19,553 bases of DNA, taken from the NCBI GenBank assembly GCA_030064695.1, contig JASHYV010000163.1, forward strand, positions 1 to 19,553. Direction: 5' to 3'. This document shows positions 8,243-13,375 of this stretch, piece by piece; within the stretch, counting starts at the first letter, position 1, and every line of letters begins with the position of its first letter. A program made the position numbers and the translations under genes. The stretch comes from Thermoplasmata archaeon. Its GTDB lineage: Archaea; Thermoplasmatota; Thermoplasmata; UBA184. The notes beneath the pieces are model-generated. The model made no database searches, was not told where the DNA came from, and saw nothing but the letters and a program-made list of their open reading frames with translations.

Positions 8243-8695
8243 ATGGCCCCGGCGGACGCCGCGCCCCACCCCTGGCCGGTCTCCCGGCGCTTCTACGTCC
8301 CGTACCACGACATCGACATCCTGGACCACCTCAACCACGCCGCGTACTTTCCGCTCATGGAGACGCTCCGCTGCGACTACTACCTCCCGCTCCTCGGGAC
8401 GACCGACCCGGCCCGGATCGACATCATCATCGCCGAGGCGACGTGCCGGTACCTCGCTCCGGTCGCCTACGGCGCCGAGCTGGTCGGCGAGGTCGCTCCG
8501 GCCCGGCCGCTCGGTCGGACCAGCTTCACGCTGCTCTACCGCTTCTCTATCGCCGGAACCTCGACCGTGACGGCCCGGGGCCGCACCGTGATCGTGACCT
8601 ACGACTACGCTCGTTCGACGAAGGCCGAGATCCCGGCCGACCGTCGGGTCCGGCTCGAGAAGGACGCGGTCGACCCCGCGTCGGAAGGCTGGTAG
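8243..8695 (+). CDS. Acyl-CoA thioesterase, hotdog fold (4HBT family)
   Basis: 150 residues from the ATG at 8243. The signature HDIDILDHLNHAAYF (22-36) matches the catalytic helix of 4-hydroxybenzoyl-CoA thioesterase-like proteins, where an Asp followed by H-x-N marks the active site; D28 and N31 are the likely equivalents. The later strand-rich segment (ATCRYLAPVAYGAEL ... GRTSFTLLYRF ... GRTVIVTYDY) is the usual hotdog sheet. Such enzymes hydrolyse acyl-CoA thioesters; the substrate cannot be read from sequence. In-frame ATGs at 8219 and 8225 exist, but they overlap or sit too near the TATA box at 8215-8220, which favours 8243. The gene is divergent from glyA and ends 42 bases before a convergent small gene. 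Confidence 0.85.
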   Translation: MAPADAAPHPWPVSRRFYVPYHDIDILDHLNHAAYFPLMETLRCDYYLPLLGTTDPARIDIIIAEATCRYLAPVAYGAELVGEVAPARPLGRTSFTLLYRFSIAGTSTVTARGRTVIVTYDYARSTKAEIPADRRVRLEKDAVDPASEGW

Positions 8696-8702
8696 GCGGG
8701 GC

Positions 8703-8726
8703 GAAGTTCCAGTGGAAAAGGGGGGG
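8703..8726 (+). repeat. CCAGTGGAAA/G-run motif, copy 2 (after the thioesterase gene)
   Basis: GAAGTTCCAGTGGAAAA followed by seven G. The core TTCCA-G-TGGAA (8707-8717) is a perfect 5+1+5 palindrome. It starts 8 bases after the thioesterase stop and lies between convergent genes. Copy 1, in opposite orientation, is at 8131-8157. Confidence 0.5.
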
Positions 8727-8737
8727 TGGGGGGCCCC

Positions 8738-9031
8738 TCAGAAGCCGGGGTGGGTCGCGTGCCCGCGGGAGAGCGGCGGCGGCCACGGGATCGGCTCGAT
8801 GTACGCCGGGTCCTCGGCGACCGTCTCGACTCGATAGACGACCCCGGTGCCGCGGAGCGCGACGTGGATCTTGCCCAGGATGTCGTGGAACTCGTCGATC
8901 GTCGTCCACTCGAAGGCGAGGTCGTGGGGGCCGATGATGAACGAGAGGCCGGACGCCTTCCGCACCCGGTCGGCGATGTCCATCGGGGAGACGCCCTCGG
9001 GCTCGAAATAGAGGTCGATGTAGGTGTGCAT
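8738..9031 (-). CDS. Small conserved-looking protein, possibly a stand-alone RAM (Lrp/AsnC ligand-binding) domain
   Basis: 97 residues. I do not recognise the protein with certainty. The order of elements (strand TYIDLYFEPE, helix MDIADRVRKASG, strand LSFIIGPHDLAFEW, helix TIDEFHDILGKIHVAL, strand GVVYRVETV) gives a beta-alpha-beta-beta-alpha-beta pattern. It resembles the effector-binding half of Lrp/AsnC regulators, with no DNA-binding half. Proteins of that kind bind amino acids or related ligands as oligomers; a role here is inference. The ATG at 9029-9031 is preceded by a good TATA box (9065-9074), giving a leader of about 12 bases and no Shine-Dalgarno. It is convergent with the thioesterase gene. 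Confidence 0.7.
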   Translation of the reverse strand: MHTYIDLYFEPEGVSPMDIADRVRKASGLSFIIGPHDLAFEWTTIDEFHDILGKIHVALRGTGVVYRVETVAEDPAYIEPIPWPPPLSRGHATHPGF

Positions 9032-9064
9032 CGGCGGCGGTAGGGTAGAGACGCCGGCAGCTCC

Positions 9065-9074
9065 TATTTAAATT
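9065..9074 (-). promoter_or_regulatory. TATA box of the small RAM-like gene
   Basis: AATTTAAATA on the minus strand is the most AT-rich ten bases in this part of the window. Transcription would start near 9044, just ahead of the ATG at 9031. Confidence 0.75.
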
Positions 9075-9105
9075 CCGTTACACGGGACGACTCTCGAGCT
9101 ATACG

Positions 9106-9127
9106 GCACCGGCCCCGGGGCCGGTGC
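9106..9127. repeat. Perfect 22-bp palindrome at the 3' end of the SRP RNA gene
   Basis: Two 11-base arms (GCACCGGCCCC and its reverse complement) meet with no spacer, centred between 9116 and 9117. It overlaps the last bases of helix 1 of the SRP RNA on the minus strand. As RNA it would form a strong GC hairpin directly after the mature 3' end, so it may help termination or 3' processing. No T run follows. Confidence 0.75.
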
Positions 9128-9437
9128 TAGGCCAGCAGGATTGCCGCCCGGACGAACCCCGCGGAGACCCCGCGCGCTCCTCGGCCCCGTCGCCCCGCCG
9201 ACGTCGACGGGTCACGGTAAGGCTGCTCCCGTCAGGACCTGACCCGATGCCCGTGATGGATACCCGCTAGGGCGCTCCTCCGAGCGCCCGTCGCGGGACC
9301 CGCGGCCCGGCGGAACAGAGCGTCTACGAAGCTACACGAGACGCGAAGCTCGTCCGAACGTCGTTCCTGCCTGTCACCCCCGCTGAGGACGGTTTCGGTG
9401 TGTAAGGGGACGCCCAACCCCCCGGTCCAGCCTAGCG
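9124..9437 (-). ncRNA. Archaeal signal recognition particle RNA (7S RNA)
   Basis: About 314 bases, the usual archaeal length. The S-domain core is unmistakable on the minus strand: GGTCAGGTCC, a four-base loop TGAC, then GGGAGCAGCC (9244-9221). This is the SRP54-binding helix 8. The Alu-domain start, GGGGGGTTGGGCGTCCCC (9423-9406) followed by GAAACCGTCC (9396-9387), matches archaeal 7S RNAs. The ends pair as helix 1: GCTAGGC near 9436-9430 with GCCTAGC at 9132-9126. The RNA scaffolds SRP54 and SRP19 for co-translational targeting of membrane and secreted proteins. Ends are estimated from the pairing and from the TATA-like box at 9457-9466. Confidence 0.92.
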
Positions 9438-9456
9438 GCGAAAGGACGCCGGACCC

Positions 9457-9466
9457 TCTACATAGC
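9457..9466 (-). promoter_or_regulatory. Probable TATA-like box of the SRP RNA gene
   Basis: On the minus strand CTATGTAGAG is centred about 25 bases before the 5' end predicted by helix 1 pairing (about 9437). It is weaker than the other TATA boxes here, and it includes the TAG stop of the OsmC gene. Confidence 0.45.
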
Positions 9467-9934
9467 GCTTGGGCCCGCGATCTCGGGCTCGACCCGGACC
9501 GGGAAGTTCACCGAGTTCGCGATGAAGCACTTCGCGTGCGCCGCCTCGTGGATCTCGAGCGCGCGCTTCGGGTCCCCGCGCTCGATCCGGACCCGGGGCC
9601 GGAGCGTGACCGAGGTGAACCGCCCGCCGCCGTCCGCCGACTCCTCCATCGTCCCTTCGGCGGCGTCCTCGTAGCCGCGGACGACGATCCCGGCCTCGGA
9701 GGCCAGGTGGAGGTACCAGAGCAGATGGCAGGCGGAGAGCGACGCGACCAGGAGTTCCTCCGGGTTGTACCGGGTCGCGTCGCCGCGGAAGGTCGGGTCC
9801 GACGAACCGGCGAGCTCCGGCTTGCCCGCGACCCGGACCACGTGGTCCCGGCCGTACTCGCGGTAGCCCGACGTGCCGGAGCCGCGGTCCCCGGTCCACA
9901 CCACCCCGACCGAGTAGGCGTGGGCTCGCGGCAT
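9458..9934 (-). CDS. OsmC/Ohr-family peroxide-handling protein
   Basis: 158 residues. The family's two redox cysteines are in their usual settings: C69 in LLVASLSACHLLWYLHLA and C136 in HAKCFIANSVNFPV. The N-terminal strands and the GYRE ... NPEELLVAS segment also fit OsmC. Members reduce organic hydroperoxides in the cytoplasm through these cysteines using dithiol donors; the exact substrate is not visible. The ATG at 9932-9934 has GGGAGG two bases upstream, and a TATA-like TTATC near 9960 would place transcription start almost at the ATG. The SRP RNA follows directly on the same strand. Without the 3.4-kb insertion upstream, this gene would lie 46 bases after the KaiC-like ATPase gene. Confidence 0.87.
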   Translation of the reverse strand: MPRAHAYSVGVVWTGDRGSGTSGYREYGRDHVVRVAGKPELAGSSDPTFRGDATRYNPEELLVASLSACHLLWYLHLASEAGIVVRGYEDAAEGTMEESADGGGRFTSVTLRPRVRIERGDPKRALEIHEAAHAKCFIANSVNFPVRVEPEIAGPSAM

Positions 9935-9980
9935 CGCCTCCCACGACGGGACGTTCGGCGATAACCGTGCCGACCGGCGC

Positions 9981-10099
9981 CTAGCGGATGTGCTCGAGGC
10001 TGAAGGAGCCCAGGTTCAAGGAGCGCTTCGAGAAGGTGTAGCCGATCCACGCGCGGGCCTGCGCCTCGCCGAGACCGCGGACCGAGAGGAACGTCTTCA
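9981..10099 (-). pseudogene. Detached 3' end of the KaiC-like ATPase gene (left repeat copy)
   Basis: On the minus strand this encodes KTFLSVRGLGEAQARAWIGY followed by TFSKRSLNLGSFSLEHIR and a TAG stop. That is exactly the last 38 residues of the ATPase gene ending at 13376. An ATG stands directly before it (10100-10098), so a 39-residue peptide could be made, but I see no dedicated promoter. Weak protein similarity continues a little further upstream (VERM against IEQL) and then stops. The base differences from the right copy are all synonymous. I read this as the original chromosomal gene end left behind by an insertion. Confidence 0.8.
9982..10099. repeat. 118-bp direct repeat, left copy (attachment-site-like)
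   Basis: It matches 13377-13494 at a constant offset of 3395 bases with three mismatches, all in the first 24 bases (9993, 9996, 10005). The remaining 94 bases (10006-10099) are identical. The repeat ends at the boundary with more AT-rich DNA. Confidence 0.93.
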
Positions 10100-10144
10100 T
10101 CCGCTCAACGCATGTTTTGCCGCTCGGTTCGACGGTGAGATAGA

Positions 10145-10165
10145 AGTACAATGGTTTCAAGTACT
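10145..10165. repeat. Short inverted repeat near the left end of the element
   Basis: AGTAC and GTACT are separated by 11 bases, just inside the element and upstream of the first cargo gene's TATA-like box. The short arms make it a weak candidate for an operator or recombinase site. Confidence 0.3.
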
Positions 10166-10170
10166 GTGAC

Positions 10171-10178
10171 GGTATAGG
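10171..10178 (+). promoter_or_regulatory. TATA-like box of the first cargo gene
   Basis: GGTATAGG; the same GGTATAG occurs before the second cargo gene (11927-11933). Transcription would start near 10200, which argues against the TTG at 10186 as the translation start of the downstream gene. Confidence 0.45.
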
Positions 10179-10284
10179 GTCCACGTTGCCCGTGCGCGCG
10201 GAACGCACGGTCGGGGCCGAGCCGGGTGAGGCCCGCGACCCACCCGGCATCGTGGCGGTTGGGGGGCTTCACGGACGTTGCGGC

Positions 10285-11877
10285 GTGTCCGGGTATCACG
10301 GGCGCACCGCCCGGCGACCGGGACCGGAGTGGATTGGCCTCGTTGCAAGCTTTCTGACAGTCGCTCTGCTGATTCTCGCCAGCGATCTCCTGGTAGGTAG
10401 CGCCAGGGCGTCGGGTCCACAGCTTTGCACATGCGCCTGCTACGGAACGTGTGGCGGCGGCTGCCCGAGCGGCTCCACCTTGGGCTTGGACGAAACGACG
10501 GTGTATCTGAATCCCACGAACGTCACGCTCTCTTGGGATGTTACCACGGCGTACGTCGACAGTGCATGGGCGAACGTCACGTTCGGAACCTCGACGACGT
10601 ACGCCTTCTACGCCGCGAACGAGTCGGGGTTAGGAAGGGACGTCTACATCAACTACCTTGAACCCTCCACCACCTACTACTACAAGATCGCGGCGTACGG
10701 CTACTGCCTCGCGACCCCGTACCACTGGTATCACGGCACTCTCACCGGGTCCTTTTCTACGACCGCCGCGACAGTTTGGACCTACCATCCTCAGTACTTG
10801 TCTGGACAGGTGCTCAACAGCACCGGAAGTGCGGGGGCAACCGGAATGCTTGTCATAGCCTACTGCTCAGACTGGATGGGCACCTGGGACGACATGATCT
10901 ACAACTATTCGGGCGCGACCAGCGCGGTCTCTCGCTACTGGTGGCAGTCCGCCACAGTCGGCGCGGATGGTTACTTCGCGATTCAAGTCAGTGCCGAGGG
11001 CCAGGACGATGGGGTCGGGAACGACACGTACGCCGAGGTTTGTGACTGGGGTGGCTCAACGACCGTGGTGAGCATCTTCACATCCACTTCCGAGAGGTGT
11101 GGCTATCTTGGCGTATGCGTCTCCGGCGGCGCGTGGGGCGGCCTCGGCACCTGGAATGAGACTTTCGTCGTTTGGGATCGTCCCTACATCGATGTGGAAG
11201 CGCCGACTAACGGGCTTGGGCCCTACGTGCCGCTTGAGCTGGAATACACGAACAGCTCGTACGCCACCTTACAGTTCAACGAGTCGGTTAGCGTGACCGC
11301 GACCTACACTGCGACCATCGCTGGCAACGGAGGGTCGACGTCCTCGAGCTTCGTACAGTCCATTTCCGGCTCTGCTACGGGGGAGAACGTAGAGACTTGG
11401 GCGCGCTACTACTGTTCAGGTTGGGCAACCTTCAATGCTACGACCCGCTCGAGTTCGTTGTCGTACGTGAGTTTCTTCGGGGCGATATACGACTCCACGA
11501 CTCAGAACCTGATTAGCGGCGTTCCGCTGTCACCCTCCTCAATTACCCGGAGCGAGGCCTTTGGAGACGGCCTCTGGTACTGGTTCAACATCACACATTC
11601 AGAGACCCGAGCAGGGGGTGTGACCGTAACCGGTTCCGTCACCGACGTCAGCGGTCTCGATATTACACTGGACGTTTCATTCGACCTTGGAGGGGTTGTC
11701 TCTATCGGAGCCAGTATTCCGATAACCGTTGAATTCTCCACTACGACATCGTATTCCGATGCGCTTTACTTCTCCGTGTACAATACCGGATCCACCACAC
11801 ATGCGTTTACCGCGTACGTACAGGGGGGATCGACCACCACATCGGGCCTTATACTCTATCTCTGGCAAATGGACTAA
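10285..11877 (+). CDS. Secreted protein with cysteine cluster and fibronectin-III-like domain (element cargo)
   Basis: 530 residues from the GTG at 10285. The frame is open up to a TTG at 10186, and a GTG at 10252 is also possible; I prefer 10285 because it gives a compact basic start and lies after the likely transcription start near 10200. A signal peptide is clear (WIGLVASFLTVALLILASDLL, cut near ARA-SG). Five cysteines follow at 48, 50, 52, 56 and 60 (C-x-C-x-C-x3-C-x3-C). Next is a beta-sandwich ending in DVYINYLEPSTTYYYKIAAY, typical of fibronectin type III. The rest is Ser/Thr/Tyr-rich with many Asn-x-Ser/Thr sites and no C-terminal anchor. It is probably exported and glycosylated. I cannot name a function. 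Base composition differs from the surrounding chromosome. Confidence 0.78.
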   Translation: MSGYHGRTARRPGPEWIGLVASFLTVALLILASDLLVGSARASGPQLCTCACYGTCGGGCPSGSTLGLDETTVYLNPTNVTLSWDVTTAYVDSAWANVTFGTSTTYAFYAANESGLGRDVYINYLEPSTTYYYKIAAYGYCLATPYHWYHGTLTGSFSTTAATVWTYHPQYLSGQVLNSTGSAGATGMLVIAYCSDWMGTWDDMIYNYSGATSAVSRYWWQSATVGADGYFAIQVSAEGQDDGVGNDTYAEVCDWGGSTTVVSIFTSTSERCGYLGVCVSGGAWGGLGTWNETFVVWDRPYIDVEAPTNGLGPYVPLELEYTNSSYATLQFNESVSVTATYTATIAGNGGSTSSSFVQSISGSATGENVETWARYYCSGWATFNATTRSSSLSYVSFFGAIYDSTTQNLISGVPLSPSSITRSEAFGDGLWYWFNITHSETRAGGVTVTGSVTDVSGLDITLDVSFDLGGVVSIGASIPITVEFSTTTSYSDALYFSVYNTGSTTHAFTAYVQGGSTTTSGLILYLWQMD

Positions 11878-11904
11878 GATCGACTCCGCGACCGATAGAG
11901 GGGA

Positions 11905-11923
11905 CAACCTCAAGCCGAGGTTG
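11905..11923. repeat. Hairpin-forming inverted repeat between the two cargo genes
   Basis: CAACCTC and GAGGTTG form a perfect 7-bp stem around the loop AAGCC. GAGGTTG recurs at 11933-11939, just before the next start codon, so the left arm could pair with either copy and cover or expose the start region. No T run follows, so it is not an obvious terminator. Confidence 0.45.
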
Positions 11924-11943
11924 CAAGGTATAGAGGTTGGAAG

Positions 11944-13263
11944 ATGGCGGGTGATGGTGCGACGCCCCACCGCGGAGATCTTCGGCCGACCTCGCGGAAG
12001 TGGCTGGCGATTGCGGCCGCAGTGCTAGTCGTCACAGCGGGTGTAGGATACGTGGCCTATCGTAGTTTCGCCTCACCAACGGCTGCCGGGCACGGAAGCG
12101 GCGCTTCGACTTCGCCCGTCAATCCGGGCAACGGGCTCACCTTTCTCCAGGCATTTGGCCCGGTCAACGAGAGCGTCCAAGGGACGAGTGGGTCCCCTTG
12201 GACTCCGACCTCGATCGTCGGCATCGCCCCGCAAGCTCCGGCCGCCCCCCTCCCGAATTATCGTCTTTCCCTCAACGAAACTCTGCGCCTCTGTCAAGAG
12301 CTCCCAGGGGTAACGGTGTGGAACTCGAGCGGAATACCGGTGTTCAACGGCACGCTCAACTCCGGCGCCGCGCCGTTCTGGTCCTTCATTTTCAAGAACG
12401 CGACCGGGGCCTACATGTATGCCACGAACTTGGAGGGGAAGGTAACCGTCGATCCACCGTCGACGACCTTCGAGGCCTGCTTGATGGCTGGCGGCCTCGG
12501 ATCGAGCTATCTGCTGAATCCGACGGAGAACACGCCCGCCGCTTCGGAGTTGGCGTACTCGACTTACGGCGAGAACTTCTCGAGCCAGCACTCACCTCTC
12601 GTGGAGTACTATGTGCTGGGGAATGCCCAACTGCTGGATCCTGACGCAAGTCCACTCGGCTGGATCGTGAACTACTTCCGATGCGACCAAGTCGGAGTCA
12701 GCGGAATTCAGGACTACCTCGCGGTCGGCAATCTTGATAACGGAAACGAAAGCGGAGTGGTCGAGGACAACGGGTGGCTGACCTGCACGTACTCCGACTA
12801 CGACCTTGCATTCGAGTCACCGTCCAATGCTACCCCCTCAGGTACGGCTGGACGGTACATCTCCATCCCTTTCCAAGTGACGTTTCCACCTTCCGGAAAC
12901 CAGACGACCTACTACGATGGATGGGGGCTGCTCTCTTGGATGACAGATTTGACCCTGACCGATTCCGAAGGTCAGCAGCTGCTCCCGACGGCCGCGACCT
13001 GCGCAGCGTGGGTACCGGAGCTAGCCGACTGCCCGGCTAGTGACCAGGGCTGGTTCGCCGTGCTGCTCTCCGAAAACGGAGCATGGCTCGACAGCTATCC
13101 CGCGACCCCGGGGAGCGGAAGTTGGACGATACCCAACGTCATAGTCAGTAGCACGGATCAGTTGGTGATCGTTACTCCAAACTCCTGGAATGCCTCCGAG
13201 GACGCCCTCAGCCTCTACGGCACCCCTAATGCCCCCGCGGTGATCGGAAACACGGATCTTTAG
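11944..13263 (+). CDS. Membrane-anchored extracellular protein of unknown function (element cargo)
   Basis: 439 residues from the ATG at 11944. A short basic cytoplasmic start (ending TSRK) is followed by one membrane segment at about residues 20-39 (WLAIAAAVLVVTAGVGYVAY), without a clear cleavage site. The remaining 400 residues should face outward. They are rich in Ser, Thr, Gly and aromatic residues, have several Asn-x-Ser/Thr sites (NESV, NETL, NATG, NFSS, NQTT, NASE) and scattered cysteines that could pair. I recognise no catalytic motif. The gene lies 66 bases after the other cargo gene on the same strand and shares its lower GC content, so the two probably arrived together and may act together at the cell surface. 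Confidence 0.75.
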   Translation: MAGDGATPHRGDLRPTSRKWLAIAAAVLVVTAGVGYVAYRSFASPTAAGHGSGASTSPVNPGNGLTFLQAFGPVNESVQGTSGSPWTPTSIVGIAPQAPAAPLPNYRLSLNETLRLCQELPGVTVWNSSGIPVFNGTLNSGAAPFWSFIFKNATGAYMYATNLEGKVTVDPPSTTFEACLMAGGLGSSYLLNPTENTPAASELAYSTYGENFSSQHSPLVEYYVLGNAQLLDPDASPLGWIVNYFRCDQVGVSGIQDYLAVGNLDNGNESGVVEDNGWLTCTYSDYDLAFESPSNATPSGTAGRYISIPFQVTFPPSGNQTTYYDGWGLLSWMTDLTLTDSEGQQLLPTAATCAAWVPELADCPASDQGWFAVLLSENGAWLDSYPATPGSGSWTIPNVIVSSTDQLVIVTPNSWNASEDALSLYGTPNAPAVIGNTDL

Positions 13264-13375
13264 GCTATACGCTCGAAAACGGCCGCCCACGGGATGGCCA
13301 ACTGCCAGCAAGTCCAATGCCCGCTCCAATGTGGGCCGGCGAGTTCGGGCACTGTTTGCCCGTGGCGACCTTCCC

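Noticed and set aside
9232..9417. Short open frame inside the SRP RNA region
   Set aside because: The DNA matches conserved SRP RNA helices, so the frame is incidental.
10001..10030. tRNA T-arm-like string GGTTCAAG near the left repeat
   Set aside because: No acceptor stem or anticodon arm fits; the bases are coding sequence of the ATPase gene end and recur in the right copy.
10186..10284. Longer N-terminus of the first cargo gene, from TTG 10186
   Set aside because: It lies upstream of the transcription start expected from the TATA-like box, and its composition does not look coding.
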